Positions 24,114-35,998 are shown, counted from the first letter of the stretch. The stretch: 64,000 nt of DNA from Tethya wilhelma (GCA_964030475.1 CAXIPT010000001.1:23740593-23804592), one strand, 5' to 3'. Translations and numbers: made by a program. The notes: generated by a model from the letters alone, not told the origin.

Positions 24114-26184
24114 CTTGCAATGTGCTCCATCAGATGGTACACTGATATGTGCTGATGTGGTTTGAGTTTGAGTTGTGTTCTCATCTCCTCAGTGGGAAGA
24201 TGAAGGTTATAGATGAGGTTGTAGTTTTTCACCACTCTTAGTGCAATGGTGAGGTCAATCATACCTTGTGTGTGAGTGTGTGTGTGTGTGCGCGTGTGTT
24301 TGCCATTGCTTAGCAACCAAAGTTTTTATAGAAAAATTGCTGGTTACTGGATGAGTGGATTGAGGTGACAGACAATAGAGTGCTAGCTATAGGGGTCACA
24401 GGCTTAGGGGGTCAATGGCAAACAAAATAGTGGCATTCGATGAATATAATTTGTGTGGGGGTGGGTGGGTGTTCGTGTGCTGGGCTTCATGGTATACATA
24501 TCGTCTGTATCTAGTGTTCTGGACCTCCATGGCAAACTCGATCATGATTGGGGTCATGCCTACCCACACAATATACCCATGCAAGCTAGGCTGGAATGCC
24601 ATTGCATGGCTTCTCATACTAGTGAACATCAGGGGGGAAGGGGGTCCACCTGGCCATGCTAGCTGCTGATAATTATTATGTGTGAGCACCAAGAAAGAAA
24701 CGCCTTAAATTACTTACAGTGGGACTCAAATTTAACTGCTCAGTGGAACTGCTGAAAATGCATGGTTTTGGTTTGGTTTTTGGTGTGTGGTGTGTTACAT
24801 GTTCCATGCAGCAAGAGATGCCTGTAATAGTCCCATTATTGAAGTTTGTGTTTTGTGGGTTATCTGAATGGGTAGCTATCTATAACGAATTTGTGTAGCT
24901 ACATAATAGTGGTTTGAAATATGACCTACAGTGTACACATCTGCCACACTCAACACCAAACCTACCATTTTCATCTGAACATGACTCTAGTGCACACTGT
25001 AGCCTCATCATCCCATCATGTCTCTGACTCTCTCTCATTTCACTGGTTCTACTCTGCCCTTTCTGACACATTTGAGAACCTTGAAATAGTGGGGTTGTGC
25101 ATGTTACTTCATCTGTTAGTTCAGGCAATGGAGCAAAGCTTGATTGAGAGGCCCTTTTTGACGATTTGCTGATAGCTGCTTGTGGTCGTGAATGGCTAAA
25201 GTTTTGAGTGGACAGTGTAACAAGTGGAGGGAGCTTTTTATCAGCACCATCTGAATGGTGTGTGCGGTCAAAAACTATATCATTGATTTTGTCGATGGAT
25301 AGTTCATAGTCTTCCACACTTCCTGGACTGTAGGTTTCTACGCTGGCACAAGGAGTGTGTGTGCTTGTTGCTTTCTCATTAACCCTTTCAAAATCAATTG
25401 AATTTCCTGAAAAAATATTCACCAAACACCCGCACAATTTTCGGTACAAAATGTGATCATTGCCAAACAAAGCATCAGTCAGTTCGGCCAACTTGAATAA
25501 ATCCCTTTCGCTAAGCTTTATTCCAAAACTTCTAAACACCCTAGCAACATACATTGTTTCTAAAACACCAAGCCTTTTCTCGTCAAATCTTGTGCACGAC
25601 TGAAGAACATCTTCAACTGCTCGTGCTCTGTTTAGAAGAGGGCCAACTGCTGGTTCCAAAATATTTAAAATTTCCCTCTCCTTTTGTCTGATTGTAGCTG
25701 ATACTAAATCAGCTAAACCCTTTCTTTTTGTCGATTTGGTGTTCTGTCTTTTACTGGCACGATTAACTCTGTTTCCGTCCAAAGCTTTCAGAGTGTCCCT
25801 TACAGTGGATCCTGTATGTCTAGCTGGTCCTACCATGACTTGTTGCTTTCTAGAACTTAGAATTTCATCGAATGTGAGGTATTCCGTGCTGTCCTGCTGT
25901 TTGTCTTCATTTATTGTAGGCAGTAACTTCTTGAGTTTCTTTGCCTTAACTGAACCCATTCTTCTCCCATCTGCTCGACCCAAGCTCTCCTTCAAGTGTC
26001 GATGAGCTCTTACAGCAGCCACATTATCAGCTGATGATGATTCATTAGTTGGGTTCTTGTACAAGGAGCTAATTCCGCGATTTATGTCATTCTGTCTTGT
26101 TGGTACATGCACCAACTTGCCTCCAATCACTTTGATGTCGAACTCTGGCTGTATGTCAGTCCCAAAGGGGGCTTTTGATGCCAT
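24114..26184 (-). CDS. Unrecognised protein, possible EF-hand-like helical region
   Basis: The ATG at 26184 (context AAAATGG, first Met of MASKAPFGTD) is preferred over an in-frame ATG 87 bases upstream, since it lies just below the divergent promoter. Exon 1 is 24966-26184, ending at a GTAGGT donor (phase 1). Exon 2 is 24114-24264, with an acceptor closing a CA repeat. They join in phase; later exons were not found. About 456 residues are visible. The first third is basic and low in complexity. The middle (near RLGVLETMYVARVFRSFG then KLSERDLFKLAEL) looks like paired helices reminiscent of EF-hands but has no calcium loop. A Ser-rich stretch follows, then exon 2 is helical (MIDLTIALRVVKNYNL). 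No signal peptide or membrane span is visible. I do not recognise it. It is head-to-head with the CXXC gene. Confidence 0.6.
24265..24300. repeat. (GT)n microsatellite at a 3' splice site
   Basis: On the minus strand it reads as a CA repeat ending in AAG right before the second exon of the gene at 24114-26184. Confidence 0.75.
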
Positions 26185-26414
26185 TTTCACTTGAGGGAAA
26201 TTGTTTGTTGTACGTTGGTTACAAGTGGGAGGGGCTGGAAAAGGGAAAGGAGTCGCGGTGGAGTTGCGCACGTGAGGTCACCTGACCTGATAGCTGATCA
26301 AGTGCGCGCGCAAGAAAAATTCGGTTCACTTTTTGATGATTATTTCAGGAGTTTTTGTTGTGAAGTAGATAATTTTTTCTTTTGAAAAAGTGAGTGGCAC
26401 TGTGTACATCTTTA
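26185..26414. promoter_or_regulatory. Divergent promoter region
   Basis: Only 230 bp separate the two start codons of oppositely oriented genes, so they probably share a bidirectional promoter. The segment is richer in CG (GTGCGCGCGCAAG, CACGTGAGGTCACCTGACC) than the surrounding DNA. No TATA box is evident. Confidence 0.55.
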
Positions 26415-27331
26415 ATGGCCTCGAGTGATGACGCAGGAGGGCCTCACTCAGGCAGACCGCGGCCCAGGCAGCTTCCCAAGCCCATCGCAGCTATAAAGCA
26501 AGCAGCTTCTACTTTGGTGCGTATGAGTACTTTGAAGAGAACAAGTGACCTTATGGAGGACAAGGTTGTTAGTGCCAACAAAAGATCAAAATCTGACATT
26601 ACTATTATAATAGAGAGTGACGACAGCGATAATGAAGAGCCTGCCACAAGGGCGCCGAGTCCGCGAGGAGACGCCGCCGCACTAAGAGATGAAGATCAGA
26701 GCCTTTCACTTACACACCAGCTACAACAGTCTGGCTACAATTCAAAGTTACTCACCACAAACTACACAGGTACAGCTTCTATCCCGAGCTTTGGATCAAA
26801 CCAAGATCACAGCTGTAGTGAAAATACAGATGGTCAGAATCGTAGGATCAATTCTCCGAGTTCATCTGCAAAACCTACCCCAACTATGCCAAGACAACAG
26901 GTGCCTTCTGAGCCAGTGTCGGCCTCACACCAGAATCTTGCCAATAAGCGTACCCCTGTTAAAACAGACCGGAGAGGAGGTGTACGAGGCACTCCTCCAC
27001 CCAAAAGAAAACCAATCACGACTGAAATCACTCCCATTGTTATTGTACCGAGCCCAGATAAAATCAGTGATAACAACTCAGCCTCTCAGCCTTCGACATC
27101 CACAGTTGATAAAGTCAGTCAACCAGCTACAAAACATAAACGAATGCGGTGTGGTAAATGTGATGCCTGTCGTGCTCCAGACTGTGGGGAGTATACCTTC
27201 TGCAAGTAAGTAACTGTATCATACATATTTTGTTATAATTATTGTTACAAGTCATATTGTTAAACTTGTAATTGTTTTCCACCATTCACACATAATTTTA
27301 GGGATAAAAATAAACACAGAAAAGCTTGCAA
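26415..27331 (+). CDS. CXXC zinc-finger protein, N-terminal part (partial)
   Basis: Exon 1 is 26415-27205; exon 2 is a 30-base exon, 27302-27331. They join in phase and the gene then runs into a GT repeat and an N at 27515. About 274 residues are visible: a low-complexity basic and Ser/Pro-rich N terminus, an acidic patch (ESDDSDNEE), then a CXXC finger, RCGKCDACRAPDCGEYTFCK continued by DKNKHRKACK. CXXC fingers bind unmethylated CpG in DNMT1, MLL, KDM2, TET and CFP1 proteins. One canonical zinc cysteine is Tyr here (CGEYTFC instead of CGxCxxC), a one-base change from TGT to TAT at about 27193. Which CXXC family it belongs to cannot be said, because the downstream domains are missing. Confidence 0.7.
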
Positions 27332-27448
27332 GTAAGCTCATTATCTACTGGTAATTTGTCCTAAACTGAGCAAATTACAAAGCTCACATTAATTTTGGGT
27401 GTCTTTAAAAGGTTATAGTAGCTTTTATTATAGTGTCACTTACCTTGT

Positions 27449-27459
27449 GTGTGTGTGTG

Positions 27460-27514
<55 letters not shown>

Positions 27515-27515
27515 N
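27449..27515. repeat. (GT)n microsatellite ending in N
   Basis: Separates the truncated CXXC gene from a second copy of the 15.8-16.8 kb region. This is a likely contig join. Confidence 0.85.
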
Positions 27516-27517
27516 AA

Positions 27518-28870
27518 AGGTATGTTTACATACTTGCATATTGTACATTATCAATAATCATTAATAATTATTAAGTTTTGATTCTAAATTAATTTGTATT
27601 GTAGATTTTCAGATCATGGTGATATAATGATTATAGCCAACAAACCTTGAGACATATGCCTCGCTGGTTGAGAGTAGTAGGTTTGTGACACTTGTTGATC
27701 AAATTGCACAAGAACTTCACCAATGTTTTGTCCTGTGTATGTATGCAAGATGGGTCCAAACTTGATTATGCACGTCAACCAATAGCAATGTCATATATCA
27801 AAGATTGAGTACAAGAAACCTCTAGAAGAAAGAGGCAATTATAAGCTAGGGCCATGTACAAGGTTATCTGCTTGTATCTGATAGTGTTGCAAAGAATCAT
27901 TGAAAGCCTGCTTCTGAGACTGTACGCAATTACCAAATTTACTTATCAGCACTACACTATTCACAATTTACAATTATAGTGGCATGTAACATAATTATAG
28001 CCTCGTTCCCAGGTTCCTCCTTTGCAAACATTTTCTTCAAAATATGGAAGGGGAGAGCTAGAGCTTACCAGTAGTCACGTGAGTGATGTACAGGGTAGAC
28101 GCGCTTTATCTAGAATGCGTCACGCACATGCTCTAGTCAGCATGAAGCGAGCAAATTTTTTTTGCCTATCTACGAGCTCTGAGAGAGCTATAGATGTAGA
28201 AGACGATGGAATTAGACAAGAAAAAAGCAGCCAGTAGTCTCCAGCGATTGTATAAGAGGCAACAGATTTAATGGTAGTTTCTCTGAATCAGTGTTTTCAG
28301 TTCAGTGCTTCTAGTCTTGATCTTTCAGTCTGACCAAACCAAGGTACAAATTAAACAAAAGTGATGATCACAAATGCTGTTTAGGAAGTAGATCATATCT
28401 CTTTGCACACAAGAAATGACTTTGAACAATCAAAATTAATGGTAGTTTTTTTAAAGTGTTCTTTGGTTCTGTCCTATTTGCCAGTTGCTCCCAAGAAACT
28501 GAATTATGTTAAATAATACGTCACTCACGTGACTACTAGTACCAGGCTCTCTCCTTCCTTATCTTCAAAGAAAATATTCGTGAAGGAGGAGCCTGGGAAT
28601 GCTCGAGGCTAACATAATTACACATGCTCTTGTTCTTCATATAATGTTATGCAACTTGTCTGACACATGCTTGTAGTAATTTATGTCTAGCCTGATGTGC
28701 ATGTAGGCTTTGGACTCTCTGATAATTTTTAAGGGCTGTTATTTTAGTCTCTAAAAGTGCATAGTGAAGTGCTGTGTGTGTGAATACAGTGATAAACTAT
28801 ATAGAAAGCCGGAGCTGAACAACTATTATACAGGTATAATTTATAACTGTGACATTGTTACATGAGGTTT
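27518..28870. repeat. Duplicated segment, copy 2 (pairs with 15833-16770)
   Basis: Same blocks and order as copy 1, interrupted by the 614-bp foldback at 27998-28611. No ETS/NHL exons lie next to it. Confidence 0.75.
27998..28611. mobile_element. Foldback MITE with a 9-bp target duplication
   Basis: Ends are TAGCCTCG...CGAGGCTA, with arms of about 85 bases (GTTCCCAGGTTCCTCC and its inverse GGAGGAGCCTGGGAA). It is flanked by ACATAATTA on both sides. The paralogous segment at about 16440 carries a single, slightly diverged site (TAACTTAACTACGCATGC). An 8-9 bp duplication suggests a hAT- or MULE-like source. Confidence 0.78.
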
Positions 28871-28938
28871 AGTTGCCTGGATAACATTATATTTATAGCT
28901 GTATATATACATGTGATAAATATATACACAATATGATT

Positions 28939-29866
28939 TGGCGAGCTGAAGCAAGCCCACCCTAGTGTGTTGAACGGCAATTTTGTTTGTTTGTCGTCGT
29001 TCGTTCTTCTAATTATTCGCATGCGCATTACCTATAACAATTGAACTATACGGTATATGCCATGTGCCACGCCATGAATTAATTTTATGCCACGTTCATC
29101 GAATGTATATGTACGTTTATATGTTTGAAGTGTTTTATAGTCCTCATGAAAGAAGGCTCCAACGTCGAAGTGAACTCTACAGGGAGTATATGGAGCGAGA
29201 AACGCTTGAGGAAAGAGAAGCCAGGCGAGCGAGACGATGAGAGAGATATGGTCAGTTTTGCTTGATATTTGAATTTCATGACTTGAGTAGATAGTCAAGT
29301 TGTACGTAAATTCTCCTAATTGGATATAACATTACCACACAAGGAGGAAAAGAAGATCAGGAGAGACAGCCTCTCAGAGAGAACGTAGGCTTGAGCGAGA
29401 TAGGTCTCAGGCTGAGGACAGAAGATCAAGAGAGACAGAGAACGTAGGCTTGAGTGAGAAAGGTCTCGTGCTGAAGACAGAAGATCAGGAGAGACAGCCT
29501 CTCAGACTGAACATAGGCTTGAGCGAGAGAGGTCTCGGGCTCGTGCAAGGAGGTCAGAGACTGATCTAACACCAGCATTATTTGGGCAACCAGCTGTGAT
29601 CCAGAAGTGAGAAAGTTACACAAGGCAATGTCAGAAATTACTCATCCCACCTGTGATACATGTTTAGAATGTTTTCTAAACCTGTCTGTATCAGCTCAGC
29701 CCAATGGTTCTGTTGAGTGTAGGAGATGCTCTATGGACAACAAGATTGACCATTGCGTAATCTATATACCAACGGGTATCTTCGACCGTTACCGACTTGA
29801 AATTTGTAACACTATAGTCTATAGTCTATAGTCTATATAGCCAGAGCTATCTCGCTTCGGCTCGCC
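28939..29866. mobile_element. GGCGAGC-ended element with a decayed Arg-rich repeat frame
   Basis: Left end GGCGAGCTGAAGCAAGCCCA and right end TCGCTTCGGCTCGCCC are inverted relatives. The interior at about 29165-29560 encodes broken Arg/Glu-rich repeats (REYMERETLEEREARRARR, then a stop; later SQRERRLERDRSQ), resembling the R-E-R-L-A-R-x-R tandem repeats found in many sponge and mollusc proteins. Stops and frameshifts interrupt it, so it is a relic. Confidence 0.55.
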
Positions 29867-30457
29867 CACCAATGCGTGCATTCCCCTAGTATGATAACAT
29901 GACCATTGATAAAACACACGCAGACATGTGGACTGATGATTCATTCTGATTCATGATGCATTTATATGCATTCAAGGGTGTACCATACTATCTATTTTTA
30001 AAGTCTGGGCATTTATTTACTAACGGCGGTTGCTGACCTGATATTAACTGAAGACTGATGTTTAACTGAGACCTAGTCGATCGGCCAGCAACCCGGAAGT
30101 CAATACAAATCAATGTGGGCCTATTTAAGTATGCAAAATGCATTACATCATTGGTTGAGAGAGCAAGCAAATGCGACCATTTTTTTTGAGTCTGCGTTTC
30201 AGCTCGTGACAGTTTCATGACGGATTTTGACGTAGATAGGCAGGAAGAGCATCATATATGAGCTACAGTTTGATACCAACTTCGTATGGTACTGTATAGC
30301 GGGAAATTTTCTAGGGTGTAAATTTTCGTGAAAAGCCTAGATCGCGCTCAACTGATAATATAACACTGGAAGTGGACCAGCTCTATTTCAAGTCCCTTGC
30401 TTTGACGCCTTGTTTACTTGCTTCTGGTTGGCCTATATTTATATATGACCTCGATTT

Positions 30458-33404
30458 CTACAGTAAATGCTTACGAATAATACCTTTTTCCATTGACAAA
30501 TATTTCTCTCTCAGACCTCTTGCAAGGCACTGTTCATCGATAGCTGGTGACTCAAGGGCTGCAATAATAGTCTTCCACGTGAATGGAGATTTACACCGTT
30601 TTTCCCATAGGGCAAACATTTCCCTAAAGCAATCATCAATTTTGAAACTCTGCTCAATTTCAATTTTTTTTATATCGACATGCTCCAAATCCAACTGAAT
30701 GCCAATGTCTTGCCATTTCACAGTTTTGAAGGCAACTTCATTCAACAGCAGAGGAAGAGAGGGAGGTTGAACTTCTTGTTGCTTTGAAGCTTGTCCTGCA
30801 TAATTGCCATAAAAAGAGCATTGACTGCATGAACATTAAAATAGGAATGATCATAATTAATTTTATTACACAGATCATTAAGGACAATTATTATCAGATC
30901 TATATGCATACAGTTACACTCACCTGAATCTGATGCTGTTGAAGTGCTAGTATCAAGTGTAGTGAACCACTGTTGCTTTGTGGGAGTTAAAGGTATTGGT
31001 CGTTTTTGACGATTCCTAATACATCTTTCAGTAGCTTTAGTGGGGCTATCCCTTTCAGCTTTCAGTTGAATGGCAGTGCCATGGGGTTTAGGCATTCCAC
31101 AGGGGATTTCACACAAGAACCCGAAGGTGATCTCAAGCTCTCGTGGATCGTACAAAAGACTAGATGCTGCATGCCAAAATGCCAAGTAGATGTCTTTACG
31201 AATTTGAGAGCAGTGTTGTGCATCACAGGTTGAGTATACTTCTATGTGTGTCATCCTATCAGCAATCAAAACTGTGCCTTCCAAGCTTGTCTGGCCACAT
31301 ACATTTGAGTCTTGTTGTTTTACATGGAACTCAAATTCAATTACATTTCGTTTTCGATACAAGGGCTGCAGGTTACGATGTGAGTTGATAACCCAGGAAG
31401 ATAGCTTAGCTAAGTAGGCTATGGAGGCACAAAAGAGACCTCGTGGAGTGAAGTCAGTTGAAAATGAAACAAAAAGTGGACCTTTGATTTTACTGTCACT
31501 CATTAGCCGACGATAATTCTCATAAGTAGGTAGGTTGGTAAAGCATTCCAAAGGTAGAACACATGGCATGAAATATTGATCCTTTCCGAGAGGTGCAATA
31601 ATACAAAGACCTGACAGAAGTTGGAGAAGCTCATTTTTGGTGAAAATGCCGTCAAGCTTGTGAAACACATAACGAGTCTTGTTCAGTAGTTCAACACTAA
31701 ATATTCCAGTCTTCCGAAATATTTCACGCTCAGATTGGGCAATATCCACCGAGTTTTTACAATCAAAACTGGCAACTATCATCTGAGATACTTTATTGAA
31801 AAGAAATTCAGGCTTACAGAAGATAACATCCCGGAGGATGTCTGAATAATACAAAAAAATATTGAGTTCATCAAACAACTGCAAAGATTCATCCACTTGG
31901 TCTTCAGGCATGTGAACATCACTCTCTCGGGCTACATCATAGCACTCTTGAAGGCTGATGTAGTTTTTGTCTTTGGAATACTCTTTGAGGATTTCTAGTA
32001 AAATAAACCATCGTAGTGGTATTTTGACTTCGAGAGACTCACATATTTGCTGTATGCTTGTTCGTATGGTGGCTAGCATTTCACCATTGTGTGCCCAACC
32101 ACGTTCACTGGCATCAAATGTAAAAACAGGCTTGTCTCTTGATGGTCTGCAAACTTCAATACGTTTTTCTTCTTCATATTTCAGAAGGCAAGCTTTAATG
32201 CCATCTTGCTTTTCATCTATTAATTGTTCATTGCTGCATTGGTCTCTAAACATTCCTACCACAGCAATATATGGTTTTGGTGGTCTGCTGGAACCTCTTT
32301 GACGAATGCTCTGAGTAAGATTACATGAGCAGATGGAACGGATTGATTGTTCAATCATCTCTTCGTTCGTGACCATCATCTCTTCAGGCACAGAAAACTT
32401 TTCACCATTAACCTCATAATCGAATGTGGGACAATCAGATAGCTCTTCAGGCAACTTGTGGACCAAGATATTGACTGAAGAATTTCTTACAAACATTGGC
32501 ATGATTTCTTGAAACTGAGGTTGCCCCCCGGCATCAACTAGATACACAAGTTTCATTTTTTCAAGACATTTTCGCTTTCTACTTGGTTTGCCTTGAAGTT
32601 CTTTGAGTTTCTTTCTTATCTTTTTTGTTATTTTGAACTCACGCTGCTTTCCAGAAAATGTAGGAACATTGTGACCACTAGTACTTGGGGCAGGTATCGA
32701 TGTGGGGCTAGTAGATCGCTTCTTTACCAAATTTTGATAGCGATGGATCGTTTTGGCTGCTAGGCCGGACATCTTTTTTGTATCAACCATGCACCACTTT
32801 ACACGGGATCGATCTTTGATTTCATTGATTTCCACCAGATCCTCCTCAAAGTTAATCCAATCAGGAGTAGCTTGATCTGCTTCAGCTGCGATGGCAGTGC
32901 TTTGGCGTTGTAAAGGACGTGGTTTGTTTAGAATCAACGCTCTCAGGTGTGACTTGCCTGTCCCTGGTGGTCCTGTTACGCCACATTTGGCTATGAATAC
33001 GGATACCTCACAGCCTTCAATAGCTTCGTCAAACTGCAACTGAAATGATTCATCATCATCTAGTGAAAAAAAGAAAATAATAAATAAATTAAAACACATG
33101 AAAATATATATTATTCTTATTGTCTCCTGACAAAACAAAACAAACATTGTCAATTGAAAAATGCTAAACATTCAAACATGAATTAAACTGTGAAACATAC
33201 GAGTGTGTGTAGCGGAAAATTTTCTTACCACTTAGAGCATCTGATGATTGAGAATCAGCGCTTACAGTTCTGCCAATGTTTTCACGGTTAGACGTTGCAG
33301 TTTGTTGAGCTGTCACAGTAGTAGCAGGTACTGTCGTGCTATGACCTATCTTCTGTGAAGATGGTTCAGATGGAGTGTTCCAAGTGTTGCAGTCTCTCCT
33401 CTCT
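30458..33404 (-). CDS. Roc-COR GTPase with C-terminal death domain, 5' end missing
   Basis: Exons 33229-33404, 30924-33059 and 30458-30795 (TAG) are in phase (1 and 1). About 882 residues are visible. The first exon is a Ser/Thr-rich linker. The large exon begins with a P-loop (GVTGPPGTGKSHL), then has a basic insertion, a switch-II-like DAGGQPQFQEIMPMF, and a COR-like region (PLRWFILLEILKEY to DVIFCKPEFLFNKVSQMI). About 230 residues of unassigned globular sequence follow. The last exon is a death domain (NEVAFKTVKWQDIG to LREKYL). This is a Roco-family architecture like vertebrate MFHAS1- or DAPK-related proteins, and such Roc-COR-DD genes are expanded in sponges and cnidarians. Likely role: GTP-dependent scaffolding of death-domain complexes in the cytoplasm. 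The N terminus is missing beyond the acceptor at 33405. A second, partial copy is at 20578-21660. Confidence 0.8.
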
Positions 33405-34745
33405 CTAATAAACGTGAGTGTATGGAACATAAACCACAATAATAAAGTTTCTAGGTGTATATCACAAGAGTACATGTCTAAACTATAAGTGCATGTTATT
33501 CTCTTAGACTAGTCTATATGTGCATTTCAATTGGACTAAGATGCAAAATAAAGGCACACATCTGTCAAATTGTGGCTGTTGCCATGGCATTAATTCAAAA
33601 ACAGCACGAAAACCTTGGTTTGGATCACATCGGTATTTTTAGGTGAGCCAATTTAGTCAGGGGCAGATTCAGGGAAGGGGAAGGGTAACTGGGATTGCAA
33701 CTCCCCCCCCCCCTCCCAAAACGAGTTAACTGCAATGATTGGAAATTTTGTATACTGACGCTCAGCTTATTATCAAGAGTATATATATATGTTATTATGC
33801 AGTAAGTTATGTTAACTGCAACTAAAGCTTAGTTTATAGTCAGAAATAAACAATATATCTAGTGTTTTAGACAATGTACTATAGGTAAGCATAGCATGTA
33901 TCATAAAATATTTGGAACTGGTTTTACAGATAACATTAACATGCGGAAACTTTTGGATACCACACCCACTAATTAGTGTGCGTGATTTAACGTTTAAATA
34001 ATTGGCGCAAGCTTCTTTAAGCACTCTTGCTCGAGCTAGCATTAAGCTTTTGTGCTCTCTAATCCTTTATAAACTTGGAAAGTAGCTTCGAAAAACAAAC
34101 AACTAAGAAAATCAGTTTTAATAGAGTTGCTATAATAAAGGCCATGGACTATAATTATTATTTGACCACTGCAATTATAACTAACACTCTAAAAGTAATG
34201 TCCCTGACGTGGCAATGTAACCAAAAATACTCATCATCAGTTGATCAAATGCTTCACAAGTAGCTGACCTTTGACTTAACAAGCTACAAACTGTCACTCC
34301 AAAATTTGTACATAGTTGTTACAAAAAAGCTTATTAATTATTTATATCTTCACTCACATGCAGTTATGCCTGGACAATATTATTTGCACGAATTTTGGTC
34401 AGACATATGATAGCAACCAAAATTGCTAATAAACCAGTAACAAAAAGGAGAGCACGGACATGACAAATTAAGGTTAGGGGTCATAGTGTGGATATGAATA
34501 ATTCATGAGCAATTATAAGCTAGAAAATCTGGCTGTATCTAACACTAGAACTGGAATGTGGGACTCTTGCCTCTTGAACAGCTTAGCTATCAACAGTATG
34601 TTCTTGGATCACCAGCTACTCGGACTTCACAGCTGAGGTAGTACATACTACCAAGAATTTTCGCTAGAGTAAATTCTATCCGCCATTTTTTTCTTAGAAA
34701 ATAACTAGCTATATCCAGAACACTGTAGCAACAAAAACCTACCTT
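33405..34745. other. Upstream of the Roc-COR-DD gene; no exon found
   Basis: The start exon of the Roc-COR-DD gene should lie here or further right but could not be identified. AT-rich; a run of C at 33700-33713. Confidence 0.4.
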
Positions 34746-34746
34746 C

Positions 34747-34922
34747 GTTCCCAAGGGTCAGACGTCGAGACTTTTTTCTACATCAAACAGCGAGCGTTTT
34801 AGAAAGCTAAAAAGCGTCCAGCAAAGCGTCCCAGGCAGCTGCCAGGAGACAACAATGAGCAGCTACGATGTTTCAGTCGCTCATTTTCAAAAAAACTCTT
34901 CGTCTGGCCCTTTACTTGGGAC
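34747..34922. mobile_element. Foldback MITE
   Basis: Left TTCCCAAGGGTCAGACGTCG and right CGTCTGGCCCTTTACTTGGG are imperfect inverses, about 35 bases each. Confidence 0.6.
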
Positions 34923-35380
34923 TGTACACTTTGCTAATTGCCAATATACGGTTAGAATTTTTGCTAGCTCTGCACAATTTGGCGGATGAAATTAACTGTC
35001 TTCTTCCGCATCTAAAATAACTAGCATGTATGGATTAGCATATTCATGAGCCAACTGTTGCCCGTAACCTTAAGGTAAGAAAATATTCCATTTGACCTTG
35101 CCTTGATATTGTACAATAATAAGCTTTATAGGATCACAAGGAAAATATGAGCAAAATCTAATAAATTTGCATTCATTTGAGTTCCGGAAGTAGATTTTCT
35201 TTAATGAAGTCACAATACTCAACGTATGCATGGCAAACACTGAGATTTGACTGGTAACCATGGTTAACAGAATCTATGTGAAACTTAATTGCTATTTGGT
35301 GCTTGTTATACGAAATTGGTTGCTATATGGCTTTGTTTATGTACAATAAATCATAATAATAGTACATAGATGTTGGCCGG

Positions 35381-35509
35381 AGGAGGTACAACACGCGAGT
35401 GTCAATCAATCACGTGACCACTATAGTTTAGTATTGGATTTGGTCACGTGCACCTACCATATATAAGTCAGCAAAAGCATTGAATTGATATTTGCGTGTT
35501 GTACCTCCT
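35381..35509. mobile_element. 129-bp MITE with a 10-bp flanking repeat
   Basis: AGGAGGTACAACACGC at the left and GCGTGTTGTACCTCCT at the right are perfect inverses. AGATGTTGGC flanks both sides (35368-35377 and 35510-35519), with three extra bases at the left. The interior has two CACGTG sites. Confidence 0.75.
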
Positions 35510-35579
35510 AGATGTTGGCTACACTTTCCAAGGGATGGTAACCAAGGTGCCATAATATTATACCGCTGCACTTTATCTA

Positions 35580-35695
35580 TAGCCTCGTCCCCAAGTCCTC
35601 TGCACTGCGTGCTGCTATTGCTCAAAAATTGATTTTTGATCTTTACTGAGCACATCAACGTAAGCAGCATGCAGAAGGCCTGAGAGCGAGGCTAC
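35580..35695. mobile_element. TAGCCTCG-ended foldback MITE
   Basis: TAGCCTCGTCCCCAAGTCC and GGCCTGAGAGCGAGGCTA are inverted. It belongs to the same terminal family as 27998-28611. Confidence 0.65.
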
Positions 35696-35705
35696 TATAA
35701 GCTAG

Positions 35706-35998
35706 TGTTGTTTTAGTTAACTAAAACTAAAACTAAAAACCCTTTAGTTTTAGCAAAAATGGCCTTTTTTTAACTAACTAAAACTAAATCATAAAGACTT
35801 GGTCAAAATAATAACTAAACTAAGTCAAAAAATGCCCAAAACACCTAATTTTAGTTAGTTAACTAAACTAAAACCCTTATAGTTAGGCCTTTTTACACTT
35901 AGTTAACTAAACTAAAAACTAACTAAACTTTTTTTTGAAGCTTAGAAACTAATCAATAACTAACTAAGGGTTTTGAGGGTTAACTAAAACAACACTAC
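35706..35998. mobile_element. GTTGTTTTAGTTAAC-ended repeat
   Basis: Inverted ends GTTGTTTTAGTTAACTAAAA and AGGGTTAACTAAAACAAC, with an AACTAA-rich interior. Relative of 23735-23998. Confidence 0.7.

Noticed and set aside
24396..24692. Overlapping frames on both strands at 24.4-24.7 kb
   Set aside because: They fall in the intron between the two exons of the 24114-26184 gene, and neither has a donor or acceptor that fits.
29426..29623. 65-codon minus-strand frame
   Set aside because: Antisense of the Arg/Glu repeat relic.
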